Below, piece after piece: positions 42,358 through 50,348 of a DNA stretch of 64,000 bases. The translations under genes were made by a program, and so were the position numbers. The first letter of the stretch is position 1; every line of letters begins with the position of its first letter. Source of the DNA: Pedobacter sp. Leaf216 (GTDB taxonomy: Bacteria; Bacteroidota; Bacteroidia; Sphingobacteriales; Sphingobacteriaceae); the NCBI RefSeq assembly GCF_001421515.1, contig NZ_LMKM01000037.1, forward strand, positions 62,001 through 126,000, given 5' to 3'. Under the pieces are notes generated by a model. It was not told the origin of the DNA. It searched no databases and saw nothing but the letters and a program-made list of their open reading frames with translations.

Positions 42358-43488
42358 ATGGAAACACAAACATTCGCAGAAAAAATATCGAAAGCACCAG
42401 ATTTTCTGCCAATTAACGGAACTGATTATATTGAATTTTATGTGGGCAACGCTAAACAAGCGGCCCACTACTACAAAACTGCATTTGGGTTTCAAAGCCT
42501 GGCTTATGCCGGACCAGAAACTGGCGTACGTGATCGTTCATCATATGTATTGCAACAGGGTAAAATCAGATTGATCTTAACCACAGCATTAAAATCAGAT
42601 CATCCCATAGCAGAGCATGTAAAAAAACATGGCGATGGGGTAAAAGTATTGGCCCTTTGGGTAGACGATGCCTATAGTGCCTTTGAAGAGACCACAAAAC
42701 GTGGCGCGAAACCCTATCTGGCTCCTCAAACATTAACGGATGAAAACGGAGAGCTTAAGATGAGTGGCATTTATACTTATGGCGAAACTGTACACATGTT
42801 TATTGAGCGTAAAAATTATAACGGAACCTTTATGCCAGGTTACCGTGTATGGGAAAGCGATTATCAACCTGCTGATGCCGGTCTTTTATATATCGACCAT
42901 TGTGTAGGTAATGTAGGTTGGAACCGCATGAACGAGGCTGTACAATGGTATGAGGATGTAATGGGATTTGTAAATATTTTATCTTTTGATGATAAGCAAA
43001 TCAATACTGAATATTCGGCGTTAATGAGCAAAGTGATGAGTAACGGAAACGGATATTCCAAATTCCCGATCAACGAACCTGCAGAAGGTAAAAAGAAATC
43101 GCAGATTGAAGAATACCTTGAATATTATGAGGGCGAAGGTGTACAGCATATTGCCGTGGCCACCAAAGATATTGTTACAACCGTTAAAGAGCTAAAATCG
43201 CGTGGTGTAGAATTTTTAAGTGCTCCACCTGAAGCTTATTATGATATGATGCCACAGCGTGTGGGCAAAATTGATGAAGAAATAGCCTTATTGGAGAGTT
43301 TGGGCATTTTGGTAGATTGTGACGAGGAAGGTTACTTGTTGCAAATTTTTACCAAGCCGGTAGAAGACCGCCCTACCCTGTTCTTTGAGATTATTCAACG
43401 CAAGGGAGCACAAAGTTTTGGCGCGGGTAACTTTAAAGCCTTATTCGAATCTTTAGAGCGTGAGCAGGAATTGAGGGGAAATTTATAA
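42358..43488 (+). CDS. hppD: 4-hydroxyphenylpyruvate dioxygenase
   Basis: Converts 4-hydroxyphenylpyruvate to homogentisate. A 376-residue VOC-fold enzyme, normal length. The iron triad is His181 (LYIDHCVGNV), His264 (EGVQHIAVAT) and Glu344 (PTLFFEIIQRKG). Typical surrounding phrases are WYEDVMGF, SRGVEFLSAPPEAYYDMM and GAGNFKALFESLEREQELRG. It follows hmgA; together they carry out the middle steps of tyrosine catabolism. The transaminase that makes the substrate is not in the window. Confidence 0.96.
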   Translation: METQTFAEKISKAPDFLPINGTDYIEFYVGNAKQAAHYYKTAFGFQSLAYAGPETGVRDRSSYVLQQGKIRLILTTALKSDHPIAEHVKKHGDGVKVLALWVDDAYSAFEETTKRGAKPYLAPQTLTDENGELKMSGIYTYGETVHMFIERKNYNGTFMPGYRVWESDYQPADAGLLYIDHCVGNVGWNRMNEAVQWYEDVMGFVNILSFDDKQINTEYSALMSKVMSNGNGYSKFPINEPAEGKKKSQIEEYLEYYEGEGVQHIAVATKDIVTTVKELKSRGVEFLSAPPEAYYDMMPQRVGKIDEEIALLESLGILVDCDEEGYLLQIFTKPVEDRPTLFFEIIQRKGAQSFGAGNFKALFESLEREQELRGNL

Positions 43489-43511
43489 TACAGGGATTCC
43501 TCATATTATTT

Positions 43512-43595
43512 CGTCATTTCGAGCGAAGTGCCACGAAGCCGAGAAATCTTTTTAGATAGATCTCTCCGGTCTGCTGCGCCTCAGTCGAGATGACG
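43512..43595. repeat. REP-like inverted pair, family B' (second copy)
   Basis: CGTCATTTCGAG at the left and GTCGAGATGACG at the right enclose GAAGTGCCACGAAGCCGAGA and its imperfect complement. Homologous with 27349-27428. It lies just after hppD. Confidence 0.8.
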
Positions 43596-43610
43596 TTTTT
43601 TTATTTAGCT

Positions 43611-43706
43611 CGTCATTCCCGCGCAGGCGGGAATCTTAATGCTTATGAAACATTAACATGCATTAAGATTCCCAATCAACCCGATAGCTATCGGGTAGGA
43701 ATGACG
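43611..43706. repeat. 96-bp nested inverted repeat, family E
   Basis: Outer arms CGTCATTCC / GGAATGACG (43611 and 43698), inner arms GGGAATCTTAATGC (43629) / GCATTAAGATTCCC (43660), plus a perfect 16-base palindrome CCCGATAGCTATCGGG at 43680-43695. It directly follows the family B' pair, between the convergent hppD and TPP-enzyme genes, and may double as a bidirectional terminator. Confidence 0.85.
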
Positions 43707-43718
43707 AAACTTCTCTAA

Positions 43719-45455
43719 CTACAACACTTCCCCTAAATGTTTATAATTTGATTTTATCGTATCCAAAACTTCGCTCATTTTTCCGCCAAGCATTAACTTT
43801 GCCATCGATTCTGTCATCCCTTTAACCTGCGCCCATTCTATTTTTGGTGGCATCGCTAAAGCATTGGGATTAGTCATAATATTTAACAAAACTGGTCCAT
43901 CTTCAATTAGCGCATGACTAATCGCAGTTTCAACTTCTTCAGGCTTAGAAACTGTAATTCCTTTAAAGCCCATGGCCTGCGCCACCAATGCAAAATCCGG
44001 ATTGATCATATCGGTTTCATTATCAGGCAATCCATCAACTTCCATTTCTAATTTCACCATTCCTAAAGCCCTGTTGTTAAATACAATTAGTTTTATAGGA
44101 AGATTATATTGTTTAATGGTAGCCAGATCGCCCAAAAGCATTGATAAACCACCATCACCACAAAGTGCTATAACCTGTTTTTCGGGATGCGCCAAAGCAG
44201 CGCCAATTGCCATAGGCATGGCATTCGCCATCGAACCGTGGTTAAAAGAACCTAACATTTTGCGTTCGCCGGTTCCATCAATAAAACGTGCACCCCAAAC
44301 ACAGCACATCCCGGTATCTACGGTAAAAATGGCATCCTGAGCAGCCAATCTGTTTAGGGTTTCAGCTACAAATTCGGGTTGAATTTTATTTTCTTCTCCC
44401 CTATCTTTAACATAAACCTGTTGTCTTTCTATTACTTTCTGATAAAACTCAAGCTGAGCTTTCAGGAAACTTTCATCCTTTTTTTCTTCCACAAGAGGCA
44501 ATAATGCGCTAACAGAATCACTTATATTTCCACATAAACCCATGGTAAGCTTTGCTCTTCTCCCCAATCGTTCAGGTTTTTCGTCAATTTGCACAACCTT
44601 GTTCTTTTCGGGCATAAAGTTTACATAAGGAAAATCGGTTCCTAAAAGCAATACAACATCTGCTTCATGCATGGCATGGTAACCCGATGGCTGACCTAAA
44701 AGCCCCGTCATTCCAACTTCATAAGGATTATCGTATTGAATGCTCATTTTACCACGGAATGAAAATCCTACAGGTGCCTTTAGTTTCGCTGCCAATGCTA
44801 CTACTTCGTCATGGGCTTCGGCGGCTCCTATTCCGCAATAAAGCATAATTTTCTTTTCACTGTTTAACAATTCTGCCAGGGTATTCAGCTCCATATCGGA
44901 TGGACGGATTACCGGTTTATTATTAAACAGCTGCATGGCGGTTATACTTTCTACAGCATCCATTTGGGCTACATCGCCGGGCAAACCGAAAACGGCAACA
45001 CCTTTTTTATGAATGGCGTGTTGCACAGCGGTTTGAAACATTCTTGGTGCCTGTGCAGCAGTTGTGGCTACCTGGTTGTAGTAACTGCAGTCATCAAATA
45101 ATTTTATGGTATTGGTTTCCTGAAAAAAGTCCATCCCAAACTCACTGGTTGGGATAGTGGATGCAATGGCAATTACAGGAACATGCGAACGGTGGGCATC
45201 GTAAAGGCCGTTAATTAAATGAACGTGGCCCGGGCCGCAGCTTCCGGCGCAGCAAGCAATGCCATCAAGTTCAGCTTCTGCTGCTGCGGCAAATGCACCT
45301 GCTTCTTCATTACGGACGTGGATCCATTTAATTTTACCGTTTCTTTTTACCGCATCATTAAAATAATTTAAACTGTCTCCAGTAACGGCATAAACTCTTT
45401 TTACGCCAACTTCAACCAGCATTTCAACCAGTTGTTCTGCCACATTTTTACTCAT
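43719..45455 (-). CDS. poxB: thiamine-diphosphate enzyme, pyruvate dehydrogenase (quinone)/PoxB-like
   Basis: A 578-residue three-domain TPP enzyme. The N-terminal domain has VYAVTGDSLNYFNDAV, catalytic Glu near 50 in HVRNEEAGAFAAAAEAELDG and CAGSCGPGHVHLINGLYDAH; the C-terminal domain has ALCGDGGLSMLLGDLATIKQ through VFNNRALGM (the GDG..NN TPP-Mg motif). Length and the VTGDSLN and FFQET patterns agree with E. coli PoxB, which oxidises pyruvate to acetate, passing electrons to quinone. Other acetolactate-synthase-like oxidases are possible. The membrane-binding C-terminal helix cannot be confirmed. Confidence 0.85.
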   Translation of the reverse strand: MSKNVAEQLVEMLVEVGVKRVYAVTGDSLNYFNDAVKRNGKIKWIHVRNEEAGAFAAAAEAELDGIACCAGSCGPGHVHLINGLYDAHRSHVPVIAIASTIPTSEFGMDFFQETNTIKLFDDCSYYNQVATTAAQAPRMFQTAVQHAIHKKGVAVFGLPGDVAQMDAVESITAMQLFNNKPVIRPSDMELNTLAELLNSEKKIMLYCGIGAAEAHDEVVALAAKLKAPVGFSFRGKMSIQYDNPYEVGMTGLLGQPSGYHAMHEADVVLLLGTDFPYVNFMPEKNKVVQIDEKPERLGRRAKLTMGLCGNISDSVSALLPLVEEKKDESFLKAQLEFYQKVIERQQVYVKDRGEENKIQPEFVAETLNRLAAQDAIFTVDTGMCCVWGARFIDGTGERKMLGSFNHGSMANAMPMAIGAALAHPEKQVIALCGDGGLSMLLGDLATIKQYNLPIKLIVFNNRALGMVKLEMEVDGLPDNETDMINPDFALVAQAMGFKGITVSKPEEVETAISHALIEDGPVLLNIMTNPNALAMPPKIEWAQVKGMTESMAKLMLGGKMSEVLDTIKSNYKHLGEVL

Positions 45456-45649
45456 GAAGATATTTTTTAATCAGGGATTGTTTAAGATAACATATAAAGA
45501 GATTAAGCACCAATATTGTTTTTATTATACCTACAAAATAAGCCAAACTGACTCAACAAAGACTTTTTATCCTAAGTTGTAACATAAGTATCGCATTAGG
45601 GAATGGATAAAGTTTTCTTCACTAAAACTTCATAAATGAAGTGCACCTT

Positions 45650-45775
45650 TGAAATAACAAAACACGAAGCGATTTCAATTTTGTTAAATTCTAAAAACTC
45701 ATAATTAGTTTTTTAGTTTTCCGGTTACCCTTATCTGATACCTCATGTATTGCAAAATACATGAGGTTTTTTTAT
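45650..45775 (+). ncRNA. candidate small RNA ending in a strong terminator
   Basis: Start estimated. CACCTTTG at 45643-45650 resembles a -7 element (one change). Three hairpins follow in order: AACAAAA (45656) / TTTTGTT (45679), CTAAAAACT (45691) / AGTTTTTTAG (45707), and the terminator stem at 45741-45766 with a T-run. No open frame spans it, and no plus-strand gene lies upstream of the terminator: the neighbour on the left is transcribed away. See the corresponding finding. Confidence 0.4.
45741..45766 (+). terminator. strong rho-independent terminator with no upstream gene
   Basis: CCTCATGTATT / AATACATGAGG, a perfect 11-base stem with a GCAA tetraloop, followed by TTTTTTT on the plus strand. 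The minus-strand side has no T-run, so it acts in one direction only. Confidence 0.9.
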
Positions 45776-45865
45776 GCAAAATGCGGCTCTATGAGGGCAT
45801 AAATATGCAGTAGGTTTAATCTTAAAAAAAAGCAATAACTTTCCGTTATCACAACTACTCAAATT

Positions 45866-46318
45866 ATGCTTACTAAAGGATTCGGAATATTATTAATTAT
45901 CTGTTTTGGAGCTTTTGAAATGCAATTTCAGAATATGAGCAAAAAAGTAAGACATGAAAAAATTACGGCAGCTCAAAAACCTGAACCCTCAAAATCAATG
46001 TTAAATGACACCACTTACAGGCGAAAACCTGTTTATGTGAAAGAAATCAAATATATACGCAACAGCGATTTAGGTACATTTGCTAAAATCACAATTAAAA
46101 ACACCACCAAACAAGTTATCACTGATATTTCTTTCTACTTGGATGGTTATGTGGCCAAGGGCTGTAATAAAAAATATCATATTAAACAGCAGATTAACCT
46201 TAAACCAAATGAAAATTTAATCATTTCCCAGCGTTTAGTAAAGGATGATTGTGAGGTTCATGTAATCAGAGACATTCGTATCAAATACACTTTAAATGTT
46301 AACTTTACGCTCGACTAA
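45866..46318 (+). CDS. exported protein of unknown function
   Basis: A 150-residue protein with an N-terminal hydrophobic segment (residues 1-20) and a basic mature part. The core TYRRKPVYVKEIKYIRNSDL, GTFAKITIKNTTKQVITDIS, FYLDGYVAKGCNKKYHIKQQ forms a predicted beta sandwich resembling the FxLYD-like domains of extracellular proteins. Two cysteines (GCNKK and KDDCEV) could form a disulfide. Family not named with certainty; monocistronic, its stop lies against a minus-strand terminator. Confidence 0.65.
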   Translation: MLTKGFGILLIICFGAFEMQFQNMSKKVRHEKITAAQKPEPSKSMLNDTTYRRKPVYVKEIKYIRNSDLGTFAKITIKNTTKQVITDISFYLDGYVAKGCNKKYHIKQQINLKPNENLIISQRLVKDDCEVHVIRDIRIKYTLNVNFTLD

Positions 46319-46322
46319 AAAA

Positions 46323-46346
46323 GGCTTGCTCATAAATCAACAAGCC
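46323..46346 (-). terminator. terminator of the peroxiredoxin-DsbA pair
   Basis: GGCTTG / CAAGCC stem with a 12-base loop; on the minus strand a TTTTTTAG run follows. It lies 38 bases past the DsbA-like stop and directly against the end of the convergent gene. Confidence 0.75.
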
Positions 46347-46384
46347 CGTATATAGGAAGGTTTATTGCCATTAAGCATTTTATT

Positions 46385-46903
46385 TTACCCGGCACTTTCG
46401 TTCAGCATCTGATAAAGATCTGTTGCTCCACCATCAAACTTAGTTCCGTTTACATAAAATGAGGGCGTACCATTTACACCGCTTCGTACACCGCTGTCAA
46501 AATCATCTTCTATTTTCGTTTTAATTTCAGCAGAAGCACTGTCTTGCTGAAACTGCTCCAAATCCAGTCCAATTGTTTCGGCCAGTTCATCAAATAAATC
46601 AGCAGTTAACCGGTATTGGTTTTCGTAAAGTGCATCATGCATCTCCCAAAATTTACCTTGTAAGCCAGCTGCTTCGGCTGCTATTGCGGCAGGGAAAGCC
46701 AACTCATGTGCATTGGCCAAAGGAAAATGCCTGAAGATGAATTTAATCTGATGTCCGAAAGTTTCTTCAATCTCTTTTATAATCGGGTAGGCATCGCCAC
46801 AATACGGGCATTGGTAATCGCCAAATTCCACAATGGTGATGCTTGCAGAATCATCACCTTTAATGTGATCCTGGTTACTTACTTCAGGTTTTAATGAGCT
46901 CAT
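46385..46903 (-). CDS. cytosolic DsbA-like thioredoxin-fold protein
   Basis: A 172-residue protein: the active-site CPYC (Cys32 and Cys35 in FGDYQCPYCGDAYP), a helical insertion (residues 60-120), and the cis-proline region NGTPSFYVNG near 150. DsbA/Trx-like family 4 (thioredoxin_4). It lacks a signal peptide, so it should act in the cytosol, unlike classical periplasmic DsbA. It begins two bases after the peroxiredoxin stop and is probably its electron partner or co-regulated. Confidence 0.88.
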   Translation of the reverse strand: MSSLKPEVSNQDHIKGDDSASITIVEFGDYQCPYCGDAYPIIKEIEETFGHQIKFIFRHFPLANAHELAFPAAIAAEAAGLQGKFWEMHDALYENQYRLTADLFDELAETIGLDLEQFQQDSASAEIKTKIEDDFDSGVRSGVNGTPSFYVNGTKFDGGATDLYQMLNESAG

Positions 46904-46905
46904 AA

Positions 46906-47367
46906 TTATTTTTTGCTTAATTCTTCCAATGCATCCAAAATGCCATCGGCACCAGGGTTAACCGCTATCGGAGATAAATAACTCCATGCAATTTTACCTT
47001 CCTTATCAATTACAAACAGTGCACGTTTACTTTCGCCAAGTTCATCGTCGTAAGCGCCATAAGCTTTAGAAACTGCTCCCTTTGGTTCAAAATCGGCCAA
47101 AAGTGGAAAATGTAACTTTCTATTCTCTTCAAAAGCAAGGTGACACCATACGCTATCTACAGAGATACCAAAAATCTGCGCATCGTGCTTATCAAAATAT
47201 TTTAACATTTCGTTATATAATGCCATCTGGTCGCTGCACACCGGGCTCCAGTCGGCAGGATAAAAAGCCAGGATTACATTTTTACCTTTAAAATCTTTAA
47301 GTTTTATTTTTTGATCGGGTGTAGCATTCAATTCGAAATCTGGTGCTGTAGCGCCTTTTTCTAACAT
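46906..47367 (-). CDS. peroxiredoxin, AhpE/1-Cys-like redoxin
   Basis: A 153-residue thiol peroxidase. The start MLEKGATAPDFELNATPDQK and the FYPADWSPVCSDQMAL segment carry the peroxidatic Cys44 in a P.xx.S..C context. A second cysteine, Cys75 (DSVWCHLAFE), could be the resolving residue. The rest, GISVDSVWCHLAFEENRKLH, FPLLADFEPKGAVSKAYGAY and RALFVIDKEGKIAWSYL, agrees with redoxin-domain peroxiredoxins. It forms an operon with the DsbA-like gene; reduces hydrogen peroxide or organic peroxides. Confidence 0.9.
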   Translation of the reverse strand: MLEKGATAPDFELNATPDQKIKLKDFKGKNVILAFYPADWSPVCSDQMALYNEMLKYFDKHDAQIFGISVDSVWCHLAFEENRKLHFPLLADFEPKGAVSKAYGAYDDELGESKRALFVIDKEGKIAWSYLSPIAVNPGADGILDALEELSKK

Positions 47368-47437
47368 ATCAGGGAGTTTTAAATTTGAATTGTTATTAGT
47401 TTAACATTGCTGGCCTCGGGGTTGTTTTGTAAAAAAA

Positions 47438-48355
47438 TTAGCCTAATTTCTGCCGCTTAATTAAGTAAGATTGTAGAATAGGATAATAACCTTCATGTAT
47501 ATCGGCATCGATCAAATCGATTTTATACTGGGCGCATTTCAAGGCAATTTGCTGGCGGTAATCAGTAACCGCAGCCATGTAATTGTCTTTAACCTGGTTG
47601 GTGTGCACTTTAATAGTTTCGCCGGTTTCCATATCGATAAACTGGTAAGGTCGGTTTTCAAATTCGAAATCAACCTCTTTTGATTTATCTACCACATTAA
47701 AAACCACAACTTCGTGTTTATTAAATTTTAAATGTTGCAGCGCATCAAAAAACTGATCGGTTTTATCGATACTGGTTTGCGTATTAAAAAGATCACTAAA
47801 AATAATAACCAGCGAGCGTTTATGAATCAATTCGGCAACCTGGTGCAGGGCCTCGCTTAAGTTGGTTTGTGCATTTACGCTTGGTTTCTGCAGCAGCTCC
47901 TCCAACTGGGTAAATAAATATTTCTGGTGTACAGTAGTCGATTTTGCTGGCGAATTTAAAAGGATTTCTTCCGCAAACAAGCTCAAACCAAATGCATCGC
48001 GTTGTTTTTTAAGCAGGTACATTAATGATGCCGCAGCCTTTATAGCAAAAGTAAGCTTGTTATTTTTTGGCTCGGGGAAATACATCGAAGAAGAAACATC
48101 GATTACAAACTGGCAACGGAGATTGGTTTCCTCCTCAAAACGTTTGCTGTACAATTTATCGGTTTTAGCATATAATTTCCAATCAATATTTTTAACATTA
48201 TCACCATTATTGTATTGGCGGTGCTCAGCAAACTCTACCGAAAAACCATGAAAAGGGCTTTTATGCAGGCCTGTAATAAAACCTTCTACTACTTGCTGGG
48301 CAAGCAGTTCTAAATTACCATAACTTGTTTCGTTTTCGTAGTTTACAGCCTGCAT
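47438..48355 (-). CDS. DUF58 domain protein
   Basis: A 305-residue cytosolic protein. DUF58 hallmark FAEHRQYNNGDNVKNIDWKL (residues about 43-61), then LYAKTDKLYSKRFEEETNLR and a VWA-like MIDAS motif DVSSSM (Asp86, Ser88, Ser90). In many bacteria DUF58 genes sit beside a MoxR AAA+ ATPase and VWA/BatA genes; none is here, so it is a solitary copy. A structural or chaperone-like function is assumed from the family, not shown. Confidence 0.9.
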   Translation of the reverse strand: MQAVNYENETSYGNLELLAQQVVEGFITGLHKSPFHGFSVEFAEHRQYNNGDNVKNIDWKLYAKTDKLYSKRFEEETNLRCQFVIDVSSSMYFPEPKNNKLTFAIKAAASLMYLLKKQRDAFGLSLFAEEILLNSPAKSTTVHQKYLFTQLEELLQKPSVNAQTNLSEALHQVAELIHKRSLVIIFSDLFNTQTSIDKTDQFFDALQHLKFNKHEVVVFNVVDKSKEVDFEFENRPYQFIDMETGETIKVHTNQVKDNYMAAVTDYRQQIALKCAQYKIDLIDADIHEGYYPILQSYLIKRQKLG

Positions 48356-48429
48356 ATGGTAAAGCTAATAAAAGATTTATAAATAATCTGCTCAGGTATT
48401 AAAAACCTAATTAAAGCGTAAAACAGGAA

Positions 48430-48660
48430 ACGGCGAACTGGTAATTGGTAGTTGTTAATTTTTAACTGCGAAATGGCTATTGTGAATTGCAAACCAAAAA
48501 CTATCAACTCAAAATTGATAATTGTTAACTGCTCACTGATAAGTATAAACTGCAAACTAATAACTATTAACTGAAAACGGATAAGGGCAAACCGATAAGT
48601 ATAACTGCAAACTAATAACTGTCAACTGAAAACTGTCAACTGAAAACTGAAAACTGATAA
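48430..48660. repeat. AACTG-type low-complexity tract
   Basis: About 230 bases built from degenerate AACTGAAAACTG, GCAAACTAATAACT and TTGATAATTGTTAACT units without strict period. It occupies most of the gap upstream of the DUF58 gene. Similar, shorter tracts are at 2.69 and 6.88 kb. Confidence 0.75.
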
Positions 48661-48760
48661 GGGCGTTTCCCAAGCTGCGCAAGGGGGCGGGCTTTACAGG
48701 GCTCCGCTTCGCTCCGGTACCGATGAAATATCGGCACTGAACCCTTACAATCCCTAACGC
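48661..48760. repeat. GC-rich structured element with GCGTT/AACGC ends
   Basis: A 100-base element much richer in GC than its surroundings. Ends GGGCGTTTCCC and AATCCCTAACGC pair as GCGTT / AACGC; inside are GGGCTCCGCTTCGCTCCGG and a hairpin CCGAT-gaaat-ATCGG (48720-48734). From memory, elements with the same ends and a variable middle are scattered in Flavobacteriia and Sphingobacteriia genomes. Between here and 48952 I see nothing else. Confidence 0.6.
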
Positions 48761-48952
48761 AAAACCCAGCGCATTACAAGGTAAGCGATAATCCTAATTT
48801 CAAGGTCTGTGTATCCACAAACTTTTAACATTAAATCGATCACTACATCTTAAAACGAGTTGTTATTAATTGTATACGGAAAACGGCCCCAAAAACCCCG
48901 ATAAAAGAAATGAGCCCTCCTTTGCAAAAAAAGTAAAGTGATTTAAAACAAA

Positions 48953-48983
48953 AATCCCGAACTCAATAAATGAATTCGGGATT
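48953..48983 (-). terminator. terminator after the sugar dehydrogenase gene
   Basis: AATCCCGAA / TTCGGGATT stem, 13-base loop, with TTTTTGTTTT on the minus strand, about 22 bases after the stop. Confidence 0.85.
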
Positions 48984-49004
48984 AGTATTTAATAAATTAT
49001 ATTA

Positions 49005-50222
49005 TTATTTCTTCGCTATTCTATACAAATGTCCGTTATCGGTAACCGAATAAAGTGCACCATCTTTACCCTCTACCATATCGCGGAAACGTTCGCCTTT
49101 GCCTTCCAGTAGTCTTTCTTCTCCAACGATCTTATCGTCTTTAATTACCAAGCGGATAATGTGCGAACCACCTAAACCACCCACAAATAAATTCCCTTTC
49201 CATTCAGCAATTTTAGTGCTGTTGTAAAAAGCAATGCAACCCGGTGAGATACTTGGATTCCAGTAATAAACTGGTTGTTCCATGCCTTCTTTTTGCTGAA
49301 TTCCATCCCCAACTTTCTTTCCGCTATACTCAGTTCCATAAGTGATGATCGGCCAGCCATAGTTTTTGCCTGGTTTAATGATATTTACTTCATCGCCACC
49401 CTTTGGTCCAAATTCAGCCTCCCATAAGTCGCCTGTTAACGGGTTTATGGCCAAACCATCAGGATTACGGAGTCCATAAGCATAAATTTCTGGTTTTGCA
49501 TCTCCTTTTCCTGCAAACGGACCGTTTGGAACCGCTTTACCATCAGTGGTAAGGTGAAGGATTTTCCCTAATGAAGAATTTAAATACTGCGCCTGGATTC
49601 TGATATCGTTTCCTGAACGCTCACCGGTACTTACAAATAAATTGCCGTTTTTATCAAAAACAATCCTTGAGCCATATTGAAGTTTACCGCCATAAGCAGG
49701 GCCGGCACGGTAAATAATGGTTTGGTTTTCTACCGTAGTTTCATTAGCAGCCAGTTTTCCTTTGGCAATGGCCAGTAAAGAACCTTTTTCCTGTGGCTCT
49801 GAAAAAGCCCAGTAAATTATTCTGTTTTTTGCAAAATTAGGGTCTAAGGTTACATCCAATAATCCTCCTTGCCCAGATGGATCTACTTTTGGTAAGCCGG
49901 TTATCTTTTTGCTTAATTTACCATCAGGCGTAAGAATAACCATGGTACCTTGCTTTTGTGTAATTAAAAAACCACCATTCGGAAGCACTGATATCGCCCA
50001 TGGGTTCTCTAACTTTTCGTTGATAACCGAAATATCCAAAGGGGTTTTGGTTTTTACACCTGCAATTCGGGTTTGCCCGGCAAAGGCGGGTTTATAATCA
50101 GCCGATGGTTCATTGGTTTCAACAGGGTTTTGTGCAGCTACACGTGCTATATTTGCACTGTTTAATGCCAAACCCGCCAATAAAATACCTAAAGTTTTAT
50201 TGCTAAATAAGTTAATAGACAT
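49005..50222 (-). CDS. PQQ-dependent sugar dehydrogenase (soluble GDH/Yli type)
   Basis: A 405-residue secreted six-bladed propeller. Residues 1-30 are a signal peptide (cleavage after RVAA). Typical phrases are LENPWAISVLPNGGFLITQK, KVDPSGQGGLLDVTLDPNFA, LQYGSRIVFDKNGNLFVSTG, YGLRNPDGLAINPLTGDLWE, FGPKGGDEVNIIKPGKNYGW and WNPSISPGCIAFYN. It corresponds to glucose/sorbosone dehydrogenase-type proteins that oxidise aldoses in the periplasm using PQQ. No PQQ synthesis genes are here. Ligands in the YGLRNPDG and FGPKGGDE loops are present. Substrate not determinable. Confidence 0.88.
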   Translation of the reverse strand: MSINLFSNKTLGILLAGLALNSANIARVAAQNPVETNEPSADYKPAFAGQTRIAGVKTKTPLDISVINEKLENPWAISVLPNGGFLITQKQGTMVILTPDGKLSKKITGLPKVDPSGQGGLLDVTLDPNFAKNRIIYWAFSEPQEKGSLLAIAKGKLAANETTVENQTIIYRAGPAYGGKLQYGSRIVFDKNGNLFVSTGERSGNDIRIQAQYLNSSLGKILHLTTDGKAVPNGPFAGKGDAKPEIYAYGLRNPDGLAINPLTGDLWEAEFGPKGGDEVNIIKPGKNYGWPIITYGTEYSGKKVGDGIQQKEGMEQPVYYWNPSISPGCIAFYNSTKIAEWKGNLFVGGLGGSHIIRLVIKDDKIVGEERLLEGKGERFRDMVEGKDGALYSVTDNGHLYRIAKK

Positions 50223-50267
50223 GGTTGTTAGTTTTTTATTAAAGAAACAAAATTATGTTTGCAATAA

Positions 50268-50300
50268 AAAACCCAAATTCATCAAATGAACCTGGGTTTT
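50268..50300 (-). terminator. terminator after trxA
   Basis: AAAACCCAAATTCAT / ATGAACCTGGGTTTT, a near-perfect stem with a three-base loop, followed by TTTTTTATTG on the minus strand. It lies between trxA and the sugar dehydrogenase. Confidence 0.85.
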
Positions 50301-50348
50301 AAATATGTTACAAGCCTTTGGGCTTGGTGTTTCTGCTTTGAGCTTAAA

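Noticed and set aside
47862..48251. 129-residue plus-strand frame
   Set aside because: Antisense to the DUF58 gene, which has clear motifs.
48343..48555. 70-residue minus-strand frame
   Set aside because: It reads the AACTG-type low-complexity tract; no homology pattern.
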